A stretch of DNA of 64,000 bases from Prochlorococcus marinus str. GP2 (GTDB lineage Bacteria; Cyanobacteriota; Cyanobacteriia; PCC-6307; Cyanobiaceae). Shown here one piece after another: positions 1 to 8,625 of the stretch. Location of the stretch: positions 352,039 through 416,038 of the forward strand of contig NZ_JNAH01000003.1 of NCBI RefSeq assembly GCF_000759885.1, given 5' to 3'. The notes under the pieces were generated by a model. The model was given only the letters and a program-made list of their open reading frames with translations. It did no database searches and had not been told where the DNA came from. Every line of letters begins with the position of its first letter. Position 1 is the first letter of the stretch. A program made the translations under genes and the position numbers.

Positions 1-573
1 ATTTTGTATAAACTTAATTTTTCTTTAAAAGATTTATCAAAGTTAATACAATCTTTTCCTGGTGCTCCTGGGCGAATGGAGAAAATAGAAATTGGTAATG
101 ATAACGTTTCAAGATCACTTCCAACAGTAATTGTTGATTATGCCCATACGCCTGATGGATTAAAAAAAGTTTTGCAATCAATTAAAAAACTTTGTACGGG
201 AAAACTCATAACTGTTTTTGGCTGTGGTGGAGATCGAGATTGTAGTAAAAGGTCTTTAATGGGATCAATAGCTGAAGAGTTTTCTGATAAACTTTTTATA
301 ACATCAGATAATCCAAGATCAGAAGAACCGCAAAAGATAGTAAATAATATTTTGATGGGTATTAAAAAAAGAGAAAAAGTAACAATTGAGATTGATAGAT
401 TTAAAGCAATAAATGAATCTATTAAATTTGCCAATAAAGAAGATATTGTTTTAATTGCAGGAAAAGGACATGAAGACTACCAAATTCTCAATAATAAAGT
501 TATTAATTTTGATGATAGAAAAATAGCTTATAAATTATTAAAAGAAAAAAGTAATCTCAATAAAATTTCCTAA
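1..573 (+). CDS. murE: UDP-N-acetylmuramoyl-tripeptide synthetase MurE, 3' part
   Basis: C-terminal part of a Mur ligase, which adds the third stem-peptide residue to UDP-MurNAc-Ala-Glu in the cytoplasm. The frame is open to the window edge, so the start lies upstream. Visible in the fragment: DYAHTPD (about residue 45), the DNPR motif followed by SEEP (about 102), and GKGHEDYQ (about 153). In the MurE family DNPR marks meso-diaminopimelate rather than lysine specificity, fitting cyanobacterial peptidoglycan. The ATP-binding central domain is outside the window. Product assignment is secure; only completeness is unknown. Confidence 0.93.
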   Translation: MLYKLNFSLKDLSKLIQSFPGAPGRMEKIEIGNDNVSRSLPTVIVDYAHTPDGLKKVLQSIKKLCTGKLITVFGCGGDRDCSKRSLMGSIAEEFSDKLFITSDNPRSEEPQKIVNNILMGIKKREKVTIEIDRFKAINESIKFANKEDIVLIAGKGHEDYQILNNKVINFDDRKIAYKLLKEKSNLNKIS

Positions 574-644
574 TCAAATAAGAAAGATCTTTACGCAAAT
601 CACAAGAAAAGTTTCTTAGAATAAATAGAGTTATTTTTAATAAA

Positions 645-1349
645 ATGAAAGGCTTAGCCTTAGTTGTAGGCGCAGGTGGAATTGGAACGCAAATAGCTAA
701 AGATCTGAGTGAAAGTGAAAAAGATTTAGATGTTGTTTTGTGTGGAAGAAAAAGTGAATTTAATTCTTTTTGGGAATTGGACATAGAGGATTCTCAATCC
801 CTTTTGCAGTTAAAAAATAAAATATCAAATCATCCTTCAAAATTAAGATTAGTCATTAACGCTACAGGAAGACTTCATAGTGATTCTCTTCAACCAGAGA
901 AAAGATTACAACATCTTGATAAAAAAAATATGATTGAAAGTTTTTCAATAAATGCCTTTTCGCCTATTTTATTAGCTAAAACTATTGAAGAATTTATACC
1001 AAAAGATCTTGATTTTAATTTTGCAAGTATAAGTGCAAGAGTGGGAAGCATTGGAGATAATCAAACTGGAGGTTGGTATTCATATAGAGCTGCAAAATCT
1101 GCCCAAAATCAGTTTTTTAAATCTTTAAGTATTGAATGGGCTAGACGTTTCCCTAGGGCTACTATCACATTGCTTCATCCAGGAACAGTAGATACTGATT
1201 TATCTAGACCTTTTCATAAATTTGTTCCAGAACATAAATTATTTAGTAAAGAAAAATCTGCCCAATTTTTGATCAATATTATTAAAAATCAATCACCAGA
1301 ATCTACAGGAAAATTTATTGCATGGGACAGTTCAGAGATACCTTGGTAA
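645..1349 (+). CDS. Short-chain dehydrogenase/reductase (SDR) family protein
   Basis: A 234-residue cytoplasmic Rossmann-fold oxidoreductase. The N-terminal nucleotide-binding glycine motif is GAGGIG (residues 9-14), the catalytic tyrosine/lysine pair is in YRAAK (Y147, K151), and a serine stands about 17 residues before the tyrosine (S130). The HPGTVDTDLSRPF segment is typical of the C-factor (CsgA-like) SDR group. Substrate cannot be told from sequence. It lies 71 nt after murE on the same strand and could share its transcript. The start ATG is the only sensible one, placing the glycine motif close to the N-terminus. Confidence 0.85.
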   Translation: MKGLALVVGAGGIGTQIAKDLSESEKDLDVVLCGRKSEFNSFWELDIEDSQSLLQLKNKISNHPSKLRLVINATGRLHSDSLQPEKRLQHLDKKNMIESFSINAFSPILLAKTIEEFIPKDLDFNFASISARVGSIGDNQTGGWYSYRAAKSAQNQFFKSLSIEWARRFPRATITLLHPGTVDTDLSRPFHKFVPEHKLFSKEKSAQFLINIIKNQSPESTGKFIAWDSSEIPW

Positions 1350-1515
1350 AAAAATCTTTTTTTATATTAAATAAGGCTGATTGATACAGATTTTTGGGAT
1401 CTGTTGCTTCAAAAAGAAAAACTTGAAGAAAATATTACTTTATAAATAATATTTTGGAAGACTTAGAAATATTTACTAAATAAAGCATCATAGGAACTTC
1501 TACTAGTACCCAACT

Positions 1516-1668
1516 ATGGTAGCCAAAGCAGCTCCTGAATTAACACCAAAAAGAGTTATCGATACAGCTACTGTGAGTTCAAAAAAGTTTGAAGCGGCTA
1601 TCATCGAGCCTGGACAGGAAATAGAATACTTTTGTCTAAAAAACTTCATTGAAAAAGCAGTTAAATAA
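1516..1668 (+). CDS. Small hypothetical protein (50 aa)
   Basis: An ATG-started frame of 50 codons beginning MVAKAAPELTPKRVIDTATV and ending in a basic helix-like tail (NFIEKAVK). It has no signal peptide, membrane segment or known motif that I recognise. It is supported by balanced, protein-like composition in an AT-rich gap where random frames are short and rich in Lys, Asn and Ile. It stands alone, 166 nt after the SDR gene and facing the next, minus-strand gene. It is probably a picocyanobacterial orphan; function unknown. Confidence 0.55.
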   Translation: MVAKAAPELTPKRVIDTATVSSKKFEAAIIEPGQEIEYFCLKNFIEKAVK

Positions 1669-1816
1669 AAAATAAAAAGAGTCTGTATTATTAATGGAAT
1701 TGAAATTAAGATTATATGAATAGGATTTTGTAATATAGATTTTGATTGAACAAAGAATAATAAAAAGACTGTAAGAATTAAAAAAACAACGAATAACTTT
1801 TTCTTAAATTATTTAG

Positions 1817-2011
1817 TTATTTTTTTTCTAACTTGTCGGCCTTCCTCAATATTTGATTCTTTAAAAAAACAAGCGCATCTAATTTTTCTTCTTTTTCTTC
1901 AATATTTTTAAATTTCATTTCTGCAATTTCAATAATTGCTTTATTAACATTTTTAAGCGGTTTCTTAATAATTCTTTTGGGAGGTTTAATTGATTCCATT
2001 TGAATTATCAT
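1817..2011 (-). CDS. Small basic hypothetical protein (64 aa)
   Basis: A lysine- and glutamate-rich protein with alternating charge, probably one long helix or coiled coil across residues 20-64. No family recognised. Two in-frame ATG starts exist, at 2011 and at 1999 (M5); the second would give 60 residues. It lies 65 nt upstream of no same-strand partner: the aminotransferase gene on the same strand ends at 2077, so this gene follows it and could be cotranscribed with it. Function unknown. Confidence 0.5.
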   Translation of the reverse strand: MIIQMESIKPPKRIIKKPLKNVNKAIIEIAEMKFKNIEEKEEKLDALVFLKNQILRKADKLEKK

Positions 2012-2076
2012 TTTCTTTATATTCTCTTTATTTTCTTGAAATGCAAGTGCCTCTTATCAAAAAAATTTCTAATTAT

Positions 2077-3252
2077 TTAATTTATAATTTTTTTAATTTC
2101 CTTAGAAAGTAAATCAATCTCTGCTTCTGTAGTCATTTGATGTAAGCATGCTCTAAACCATTTTGGATCTTCTAAAACTCTAATCCAAATTTTTTTTTCT
2201 CCAAGTTTTTTCACAAATTCATCCTTATCTTCAATATTTTCGATATTAAAACTAACTATCCCATTTAAATATTTTTTATCTAAAACTAATTCAACTCCGT
2301 TAAATTGATTTAATTGATCCCAAAGTTTTCCACTTAATTTTTTGATATTTTTTCTCTTTTCTTTTTTATTGCAGTCTTTATCCAAAAGATCTAGAGAATT
2401 ACGCAGTCCTGCAAGTAAAGGTATACAAGAGGTAGCTACTTCAAACTTCCTTGCATCATCATGAAAAAGATTATCTGAAGGCTCATAGATTCCTTGTTCT
2501 TTTTTTAATGATTTCCAACCAATTATTGTTGGATCTGTTTCATGAATAAATTTATCTGAGACATAAATTGCTCCAAGACCTTCTGGTCCACATGCCCACT
2601 TATGAGAAGTTATTGAATATAAATCAGAATAAAAAACTTCTTCTTCAATATTTATGTGCCCAAAAGTTTGAGCACCATCAACAAGTAAATAAGAATCTTC
2701 TCGATTATTTTTTAATTCGATAGAAATTTGTTTTAAAGGAATTTTATATCCAAAGTTCCATAAGATATGAGAAATAATTAGGATCTTAGTCTTACTATTT
2801 AGATTTTTCAAAATCTCTAAAATTATATTTTCGTCGTTTAGATTTTTAATTTTTTGGATTGGCAAAATTTTGAATATTAATTTATTTCTTCTGCAAAATT
2901 CTCGACTTGCAGCCACTACTCCAGGATGTTCACAGTCACTTATTAACAACTCTTCTCCCTCTTCTACTTTTATTCCCCAAAAGGGTAAAATCATACCGGA
3001 AGAGATATTTTCGGTAAAAGCTACATTCTTTGAATTGACACCTAATTTTTGCGCAATAATTCTTTTTGTGGTCAATATTTCTTTGTAAATAAAAGGCCAC
3101 ATATCATTGGTAAATGGTCCTAAATCTTGGATAATTTCCCAAGTTTTAACTATTGCTTCTAAAGAAGATTTTGGTAATGGTCCTTGACCGCCATAGTTGA
3201 AATAATACTTATTTTTTAATGCGGGTATTTGATCTCTTAGATTATTTCTCAT
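2077..3252 (-). CDS. Class V aminotransferase (NifS/CsdA-like, PLP-dependent)
   Basis: A 391-residue fold-type I PLP enzyme. The cofactor-contact motif VDGAQTFGH (D192, Q195) and the Schiff-base lysine in SHKWACGPEG (K218) are both present, as in cysteine desulfurases, selenocysteine lyases and isopenicillin-N-epimerase-like proteins. The N-terminus NYGGQGPLP resembles the epimerase-like branch. I see no clear mobile-loop cysteine in the usual IscS/SufS position near the C-terminus, so a desulfurase role is not assured. Cytoplasmic. It lies just downstream of the ArsM-like gene (36 nt), so the two may be one operon. Confidence 0.82.
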   Translation of the reverse strand: MRNNLRDQIPALKNKYYFNYGGQGPLPKSSLEAIVKTWEIIQDLGPFTNDMWPFIYKEILTTKRIIAQKLGVNSKNVAFTENISSGMILPFWGIKVEEGEELLISDCEHPGVVAASREFCRRNKLIFKILPIQKIKNLNDENIILEILKNLNSKTKILIISHILWNFGYKIPLKQISIELKNNREDSYLLVDGAQTFGHINIEEEVFYSDLYSITSHKWACGPEGLGAIYVSDKFIHETDPTIIGWKSLKKEQGIYEPSDNLFHDDARKFEVATSCIPLLAGLRNSLDLLDKDCNKKEKRKNIKKLSGKLWDQLNQFNGVELVLDKKYLNGIVSFNIENIEDKDEFVKKLGEKKIWIRVLEDPKWFRACLHQMTTEAEIDLLSKEIKKIIN

Positions 3253-3288
3253 GGAAATTTATATTATATTTTCAAATCTTGAATTTTT

Positions 3289-4083
3289 TTAAATATTGCC
3301 CACTAAAGTTACTGTTCTAAATTCAATATCCTCAATTACTTTCCAAGGTTCAGCGCTCCTTTCTGCAAATTTTAAATTTTTAAATCCTAGTTCTTTAAAA
3401 TCACTTATAAAATCTGGCTCATACCATGCTCCACTAATACATCCTGTCCATAAATCATGATCATTTTGCAATCTTAAAGGAACTTTTTTGTTAGAGACGA
3501 TATCGCTAATTGCAATTCTTCCATTATCGTTTAAAACTCTTTTTATATTATTTAGAAGGTTATTTCTAGATTCTGGACTTACCAAGTTTAAAACGCAATT
3601 ACTTAAAATAATATCAACTGATTTATCTGCGATTAATGGATTTAAATCTTTATCTAATTCATCAAGTTTTTCAATTGAACCTTCTAGAAATTCTGTATTG
3701 TTGAAACCTATATTTTTTGTGACTTCTTTAGATGCTGATCTTGATAAAGAAAGCATGTCAGGATTCTGATCAACTCCAATAACTTTCCCTTCTTTTCCAA
3801 CAATTTGGGCACAAATGAAAGCATTTTTGCCGCTACCACTTCCAAGATCTAAGACTATATCATTTTTTTGAACATATTTTGTTGGATCACCACACCCATA
3901 GTCTCTTTCTATAACCTCTTGAGGAATTGCTTCAAGTAAAACAGGATTAAACCCAACTGGGGTACAAAGACAACTTTCTTTTTCTTGTGCGGCTGAGCCA
4001 TATCTTTCTTGAATCGCATCTTTATGATCGAATTGATTAGGCGCTTTATTCGATGTGTTTGTATTACAGCAACTTTCAGACAT
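3289..4083 (-). CDS. ArsM-like SAM-dependent methyltransferase
   Basis: Class I methyltransferase, 264 residues from the preferred start. SAM-binding DLGSGSG is at about residues 79-85. Three cysteines sit in the contexts that bind As(III) in the ArsM family: RDYGCGDP (C64), LSNCVLNL (C163) and WTGCISGAW (C215); an extra CC pair is near the N-terminus (MSESCC). This fits arsenite S-adenosylmethyltransferase, which converts As(III) to methylated arsenicals. An upstream in-frame ATG at 4116 would add 11 residues, but it falls in the terminator of the preceding gene, so 4083 is preferred. No arsR or ars operon adjoins it. Confidence 0.75.
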   Translation of the reverse strand: MSESCCNTNTSNKAPNQFDHKDAIQERYGSAAQEKESCLCTPVGFNPVLLEAIPQEVIERDYGCGDPTKYVQKNDIVLDLGSGSGKNAFICAQIVGKEGKVIGVDQNPDMLSLSRSASKEVTKNIGFNNTEFLEGSIEKLDELDKDLNPLIADKSVDIILSNCVLNLVSPESRNNLLNNIKRVLNDNGRIAISDIVSNKKVPLRLQNDHDLWTGCISGAWYEPDFISDFKELGFKNLKFAERSAEPWKVIEDIEFRTVTLVGNI

Positions 4084-4114
4084 ATTTTTTAAAGGACTAT
4101 TGATAAATATAGCC

Positions 4115-4144
4115 AAAAAAAAAGCCCCTGAAAAAAGGGCTTTT
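4115..4144 (-). terminator. Rho-independent terminator of the DUF4278 peptide gene
   Basis: Read on the minus strand, AAAAGCCC (4144-4137) pairs with GGGCTTTT (4127-4120) around a loop of about 9 nt, followed by an unbroken run of T (4123-4115). It lies 17 nt after the stop of the DUF4278 gene and just before the ArsM-like start. It is one of the few textbook terminators in this window, suggesting the peptide gene is a monocistronic, abundant transcript. Confidence 0.82.
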
Positions 4145-4160
4145 AATTTATTTAATTAAA

Positions 4161-4334
4161 TTATTTAGTGTAATTTACACCTCTGTAATTTAATTCTGCT
4201 TTTTCATTACTTGAAGAAGCGTCATCCATTCTGTTGGTGTATACGTTTCTTCTGTAGGTAAGTTCAACAAGTTGCTTTTTAGCAGCTTCTTTGTTTTGAA
4301 CGTAGTTTTTACCTCTGTAAGTTAAAGTAGTCAT
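4161..4334 (-). CDS. DUF4278-type small protein, downstream peptide of a glutamine riboswitch
   Basis: A 57-residue protein from the ATG at 4334, starting MTTLTYRGKNY. A hydroxylated/aromatic L-x-Y-R motif occurs three times: LTYRGKNY, LTYRRNVY and LNYRGVNY at the C-terminus, the signature of cyanobacterial DUF4278 proteins. No membrane segment or enzyme motif. The open frame extends upstream to 4370, but that stretch overlaps the structured RNA leader, so the shorter start is chosen. A strong terminator follows. Peptides of this kind are known to sit behind the downstream-peptide (glutamine-II) RNA in marine cyanobacteria and their phages; the molecular role is not known to me. Confidence 0.85.
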   Translation of the reverse strand: MTTLTYRGKNYVQNKEAAKKQLVELTYRRNVYTNRMDDASSSNEKAELNYRGVNYTK

Positions 4335-4349
4335 GTTTCGATGTGACAA

Positions 4350-4408
4350 CACGGCCATCCCCCGTTCCATGGTATGACTCGAACTGCGCCCTCAAATGAG
4401 GGTGAACG
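4350..4408 (-). promoter_or_regulatory. Glutamine-II riboswitch (downstream-peptide RNA motif)
   Basis: On the minus strand CGTTC (4408-4404) pairs with GAACG (4367-4363) to form P1. Inside is a hairpin CCCTCA/TGAGGG (4402-4389), followed by CGCAGTTCGAGTCATACC and then, after P1, GGGGGATGGCC. This arrangement (P1 CGUUC/GAACG, a CCC-GGG hairpin, a CGCAG-like junction, G-rich 3' flank and a short YRG-type peptide downstream) matches what I know of the downstream-peptide motif that binds L-glutamine. A possible pseudoknot is CCAT (4372-4369) with ATGG (4358-4355). The region is much GC-richer than its surroundings. A covariance-model search for the motif would settle it. Confidence 0.82.
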
Positions 4409-4413
4409 AAAAA

Positions 4414-4427
4414 GTAGCGATTGCTAC
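4414..4427 (-). promoter_or_regulatory. Putative NtcA-binding palindrome GTA-N8-TAC
   Basis: The minus strand reads GTAGCAATCGCTAC, an exact GTA-N8-TAC, and a perfect 5-bp inverted repeat (GTAGC/GCTAC). It starts about 7 nt after a TATAAT box (4439-4434) and ends 6 nt before the riboswitch P1. Activating NtcA sites sit about 22 nt upstream of the -10 box; here the palindrome would cover the start of transcription, which would suit repression. It could alternatively be just a 5' leader hairpin. Confidence 0.5.
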
Positions 4428-4433
4428 CAAATT

Positions 4434-4439
4434 ATTATA
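4434..4439 (-). promoter_or_regulatory. Putative -10 box of the DUF4278 gene
   Basis: An exact TATAAT on the minus strand lies about 100 nt upstream of the chosen ATG and just ahead of the GTA-N8-TAC palindrome. Transcription would begin near 4425-4428, leaving a leader of about 90 nt that contains the whole riboswitch. No good -35 element is evident, as is usual in Prochlorococcus. Confidence 0.55.
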
Positions 4440-4589
4440 AGCGAATTTTTAACTGCATGTCTAGCTTTTACAAATAGAAACGAAGATTTAATGTTTTTTT
4501 AATTATTATCTTAGGTAAATTTTTTTAAAAATAGTCTCTAAAAAGGTTTATGTTTATATTTGGTTTAATCTTCATGTAACTATTTATTT

Positions 4590-4847
4590 ATGACAGGTTT
4601 TTTATATTTCTTGGGAAATACTTTAAGGTGGCCAGTGTTAAAGCCAAAAGAATTTTTTTCACTACATGCTTATTTTTCAATTATTTATTTGATAACTTTT
4701 ACTTTGAGTAAATATGATGTAAGCCAATCAAATTTAGTTTTTACTTTAGGAATTCTTGCACCTCTTTTAATTGCTATTGGTCAAGGACTTCCAATTGATT
4801 GCCTTGATATGGAATCATCTTTGTTGAAGGAATTAAAAGCTAAATAG
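4590..4847 (+). CDS. Small membrane protein, unknown function (85 aa)
   Basis: Begins MTGFLYFLGNTLRWPVLKPK and has two likely membrane helices, around residues 27-42 and 49-66, then a short acidic/basic cytoplasmic tail. No domain recognised. It is divergent from the DUF4278 gene, sharing its 219-nt upstream region, and faces nfu, ending 22 nt from that gene's stop. Probably a conserved picocyanobacterial protein, judging by composition; function unknown. Confidence 0.65.
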   Translation: MTGFLYFLGNTLRWPVLKPKEFFSLHAYFSIIYLITFTLSKYDVSQSNLVFTLGILAPLLIAIGQGLPIDCLDMESSLLKELKAK

Positions 4848-4869
4848 TATATATTTCAGTTAAAAATTT

Positions 4870-5115
4870 TTATAAAACCTGGACAACTTCGCTTATTTCA
4901 GGAATCATTTCTTTTAACTTTCTTTCAATACCCATTTTTAGAGTCATAGTGCTACTTGGGCAACTACCACATGCTCCTTGAAGTCTGACTTTGACAATTG
5001 GACCATCTATTTCTGCAATCTCTACATTTCCTCCATCAGAAATTAAAAAAGGTCTTAGCTCGTCAAGGACTTTTTCTACATTTTCGTTTGTCAGCGAGAG
5101 TGTTTCAGTACTCAT
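4870..5115 (-). CDS. nfu: NifU-like C-terminal domain Fe-S scaffold (Nfu)
   Basis: An 81-residue protein made of a single Nfu domain. The CxxC motif that bridges a [4Fe-4S] cluster between two subunits is in GACGSCPSS (C49 and C52). The start of the domain, [20 protein letters not shown], is typical. It acts in the cytoplasm passing clusters from the SUF system to apoproteins; in cyanobacteria Nfu serves photosystem I in particular, which fits a PSI-rich organism. The N-terminal scaffold domain of full NifU is absent, as usual here. Divergent from mqo. Confidence 0.92.
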   Translation of the reverse strand: MSTETLSLTNENVEKVLDELRPFLISDGGNVEIAEIDGPIVKVRLQGACGSCPSSTMTLKMGIERKLKEMIPEISEVVQVL

Positions 5116-5185
5116 AATTTTGGATTAACTTTATAATAAGCCTAGAAAGAAATCTGATTAATTGCAAAAAAGATAATTTTCTGTT

Positions 5186-6682
5186 GTGACTTCATCTAAA
5201 AATCCCACTAATGACAATAGCTACTTTGATGCAGTCTTAGTAGGCGCAGGGATAATGAGTAGTACTTTAGCCCTCCTAATTTCAGAAGTTTTACCAGATA
5301 TAAAATTTCTTATTATAGAAAAATTAAATGCTCCAGGAAGTGAAAGTACTGGCGCTTTTAATAATGCAGGTACAGGACATGCGGCTAATTGCGAATTAAA
5401 CTATACCCCTTTAGATGAAAAAGGAAATCTAAAAATAGATAAAGCGCTCTCAATAAATCGTTCTTTTGAAATATCCATGTCTTTATGGGCGTCATTGTAT
5501 GAAGCAGGGAAAATTGATATTAAGAAGTTTCTAAAATTTGTTCCTCATATTAGCTTTGTGTCTGGTCAGGATAATATTTCTTTTTTAAAAAAAAGATTTC
5601 AGAAAATGACCGAAAATCCTGAATTTAATAATATGGAATTTTCTACATCTTTTGATGAAATTTCATCATGGGCTCCTCTAATAACAAAAGATAGAAATTC
5701 ATCTACTCCAATTGCTGCTACCAGAATAGGTAGAGGAACTGATATTAATTTTGAGGCTTTAACTAAAGAGTATTTGTCATTAGTTTCTCTAAACGAAAAT
5801 GTTGAAATTAGATATAAAACAGAATTAGTAGATTTAAAGAAAATTGATAAAAAACAATGGGAACTAGAAATCAGTTCTGAAGGTAGAAAAACTTCAATTA
5901 GAACTGGCTACGTTTTTCTTGGGGCTGGTGGAAAAACAATTAATTATTTACAAAAATCAAAAATTCCAGAAGCAAAAAGTTATGGGGGATTTCCTGTAAG
6001 TGGGAAATGGCTTATTTGCGAGAAAAAAGATCTAACAGAAAAACATAATTCAAAAGTTTATGGTAAAGCTGATATTGGATCGCCACCAATGTCTGTGCCT
6101 CATTTAGACACCAGATGGATTGATAATAAAAAACTTCTTTTATATGGACCTTTTGCTGGATTTACAACGAAATTTCTAAAACAAAGTTCATACTTTGACT
6201 TATTTAGTTCAATTAAAAAGAATAATATTTTTTCTATGTTAGACGTTGGTTTCAAGAACAACGATTTAATTAATTACCTAATATCACAATCATTAAAGAA
6301 CCATAACTCAAGAGTTGAGAATTTAAAGAATATGATGCCATCAGCTAATCCTTCTGATTGGTATTTGAAGAATGCTGGTCAAAGAGTCCAAATAATTAAA
6401 AAAACTGAAGATGGTGGTTCTTTGAAATTTGGAACTGAGATTGTAAATTCAACTGATGGATCATTATCTGCTTTGTTGGGAGCCTCTCCGGGAGCAAGTA
6501 CTGCGGTTTCAATTATGGTTGAGGTTCTAGAAAAATCTGTTTTATTTTTAAACGATAAGCATAATCTTCAGAAAAAAATAAATGACTTAATTTATCCAGA
6601 ACTGCCAGTTTCTAAAAATTATAGTACCTTTATAAATGATATTAAAAAAAGAAATAATTCCATTTTTGGTTTCCATCCATAA
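5186..6682 (+). CDS. mqo: Malate:quinone oxidoreductase
   Basis: A 498-residue FAD-dependent peripheral membrane enzyme oxidising malate to oxaloacetate and passing electrons to quinone. The FAD motif [13 protein letters not shown] (about residues 18-30) is followed by the family blocks NNAGTGHAA and, near the C-terminus, [20 protein letters not shown]. Length matches Mqo (about 490-500). The start is GTG at 5186; no ATG fits as well. It is first in a plus-strand group with lepA 55 nt downstream. It would complement or replace NAD-linked malate dehydrogenase in a reduced carbon cycle. Confidence 0.93.
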   Translation: MTSSKNPTNDNSYFDAVLVGAGIMSSTLALLISEVLPDIKFLIIEKLNAPGSESTGAFNNAGTGHAANCELNYTPLDEKGNLKIDKALSINRSFEISMSLWASLYEAGKIDIKKFLKFVPHISFVSGQDNISFLKKRFQKMTENPEFNNMEFSTSFDEISSWAPLITKDRNSSTPIAATRIGRGTDINFEALTKEYLSLVSLNENVEIRYKTELVDLKKIDKKQWELEISSEGRKTSIRTGYVFLGAGGKTINYLQKSKIPEAKSYGGFPVSGKWLICEKKDLTEKHNSKVYGKADIGSPPMSVPHLDTRWIDNKKLLLYGPFAGFTTKFLKQSSYFDLFSSIKKNNIFSMLDVGFKNNDLINYLISQSLKNHNSRVENLKNMMPSANPSDWYLKNAGQRVQIIKKTEDGGSLKFGTEIVNSTDGSLSALLGASPGASTAVSIMVEVLEKSVLFLNDKHNLQKKINDLIYPELPVSKNYSTFINDIKKRNNSIFGFHP

Positions 6683-6737
6683 TTCTAATTAGCTAATATT
6701 AATCAAGATGTAATAAGAGGAGAATTTTTCTTTCTAT

Positions 6738-8546
6738 ATGACTGATATATCGGTTTCAAAAATTAGAAATTTCTGCATAATCGCTCATATTGATCATGGT
6801 AAATCTACCCTTGCAGATAGGTTGCTTCAAGATACTGGTACTGTGCAGCAAAGGGATATGCAAGAACAATTTTTGGACAGTATGGATCTTGAAAGAGAGA
6901 GAGGAATTACTATCAAGTTACAGGCCGCTAGGATGAAATATAAAGCTGACGATTCTCAAGAATATGTTTTGAACTTAATAGATACTCCAGGGCATGTTGA
7001 TTTCTCTTATGAGGTTAGTAGATCTCTTCAAGCTTGTGAAGGCGCCTTACTTGTTGTTGATGCAAGTCAAGGAGTAGAAGCTCAAACCTTAGCTAATGTT
7101 TATCTTGCTTTAGAAAATAATCTTGAAATAATTCCTGTTTTAAATAAAGTTGATTTACCAGGGGCTGATGCTGAAAAAATAAAACAAGAAATAGAGGAAA
7201 TTATTGGACTTGATACTTCTAATGCAATAAATTGTTCAGCAAAAACTGGAGTTGGTATTAAAGATATTTTGGAAGCAATCGTAAGAAGAGTACCTCCTCC
7301 TCTAGATGAAATTAAACTACCTACAAAGGCACTGATTTTTGATTCTTATTATGATCCCTACAGGGGAGTTATTGTTTATTTCAGGGTGATATCTGGGTCT
7401 CTAAATAAGAGAGAAAAAATATTATTAATGGCAAGTAAGAAAAATTATGAATTAGATGAGATAGGAATAATGGCGCCTGATCAGCAGCAAGTTGATGAAT
7501 TACATGCAGGAGAAGTTGGTTATTTAGCTGCTTCTATAAAATCAGTTGCTGATGCGAGAGTGGGAGATACGATTACTCTTTTAAATTCACCTGCTAATGA
7601 TCCTTTGCCTGGATATAAGACAGCAAATCCTATGGTTTTTTGTGGCCTATTCCCGACTGATGCTGATCAATTCCCAGATTTAAGAGTATCACTAGAAAAA
7701 TTACAATTATCTGATGCAGCTTTAAAATATGAGCCCGAAACCAGTAGCGCAATGGGCTTCGGATTTAGGTGCGGATTCCTAGGACTTCTTCATATGGAGA
7801 TTGTTCAAGAAAGATTAGAAAGAGAATATGACTTGGATCTAATCGTAACGGCACCATCAGTTATTTATAAAGTTAATTTAAATCAGCAGGAACATATCTT
7901 TATTGATAATCCTTCTACAATTCCTGATCCACAACTTAGAGAATCAATAGAAGAGCCTTATGTGAAAATGGAAATTTATGCTCCCAATGAATTTAATGGA
8001 ACATTAATGGGTTTATGTCAGGAAAGAAGGGGAGTATTTATAGATATGAAATACATAACAACAGATCGAGTTACCTTGATTTATGAAATTCCATTAGCAG
8101 AAGTTGTTACAGATTTCTTTGATCAAATGAAAAGTAGAACCCAAGGTTATGCATCAATGGAATATCATTTGATTGGCTATAGAAAAAATGACCTTGTTAG
8201 ATTAGATGTTCTAATAAATTCAGAAAGAGCAGATCCATTAACTTCTATTGTTCATAAAGATAAGGCTTATGGAATTGGCAGAAGTTTAGTTGAGAAATTA
8301 AAAGAACTTATTCCCAAACAACAATTTAAAATACCTATTCAAGCATCAATCGGTAGCAGGATTATTGCAAGTGAAAGCATTAGTGCTTTGCGAAAAGATG
8401 TTTTATCTAAATGTTATGGTGGGGATATTTCTAGGAAAAAGAAACTTCTAAAGAAACAAGCCAAAGGTAAAAAGAGGATGAAGGCAATGGGTAAAGTTGA
8501 AGTCCCTCAAGAAGCTTTTATGGCAGTCTTGAAATTAAACCAGTAA
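6738..8546 (+). CDS. lepA: Elongation factor 4 (LepA), ribosome back-translocase GTPase
   Basis: A 602-residue translational GTPase. The N-terminus has the P-loop AHIDHGKST (16-24), the switch regions RGITI and DTPGH, and NKVD. The EF-G-like domains II, III and V and the lysine-rich LepA-specific C-terminal domain ([20 protein letters not shown], then [13 protein letters not shown]) are all present. Full length. A purine-rich AGAGGAG lies about 16-22 nt ahead of the ATG. It sits between mqo and a peptide-permease gene on the same strand. Confidence 0.97.
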   Translation: MTDISVSKIRNFCIIAHIDHGKSTLADRLLQDTGTVQQRDMQEQFLDSMDLERERGITIKLQAARMKYKADDSQEYVLNLIDTPGHVDFSYEVSRSLQACEGALLVVDASQGVEAQTLANVYLALENNLEIIPVLNKVDLPGADAEKIKQEIEEIIGLDTSNAINCSAKTGVGIKDILEAIVRRVPPPLDEIKLPTKALIFDSYYDPYRGVIVYFRVISGSLNKREKILLMASKKNYELDEIGIMAPDQQQVDELHAGEVGYLAASIKSVADARVGDTITLLNSPANDPLPGYKTANPMVFCGLFPTDADQFPDLRVSLEKLQLSDAALKYEPETSSAMGFGFRCGFLGLLHMEIVQERLEREYDLDLIVTAPSVIYKVNLNQQEHIFIDNPSTIPDPQLRESIEEPYVKMEIYAPNEFNGTLMGLCQERRGVFIDMKYITTDRVTLIYEIPLAEVVTDFFDQMKSRTQGYASMEYHLIGYRKNDLVRLDVLINSERADPLTSIVHKDKAYGIGRSLVEKLKELIPKQQFKIPIQASIGSRIIASESISALRKDVLSKCYGGDISRKKKLLKKQAKGKKRMKAMGKVEVPQEAFMAVLKLNQ

Positions 8547-8625
8547 TTTCTTTTAATTTAAAATTTATAGCTATTTATTTTTAAAAGAATTGGGTATATT
8601 TCATTTATATCTTTAAAAAAAGATT

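Noticed and set aside
1371..1445. Short in-frame stretch reading LIDTDFWDLLLQKEKLEENI before a stop
   Set aside because: Looks protein-like but has no start codon and only about 25 codons; may be a gene remnant but cannot be supported.
4335..4370. N-terminal extension of the DUF4278 peptide to an ATG at 4370
   Set aside because: Lies inside the riboswitch fold and lacks the conserved peptide pattern; start 4334 preferred.
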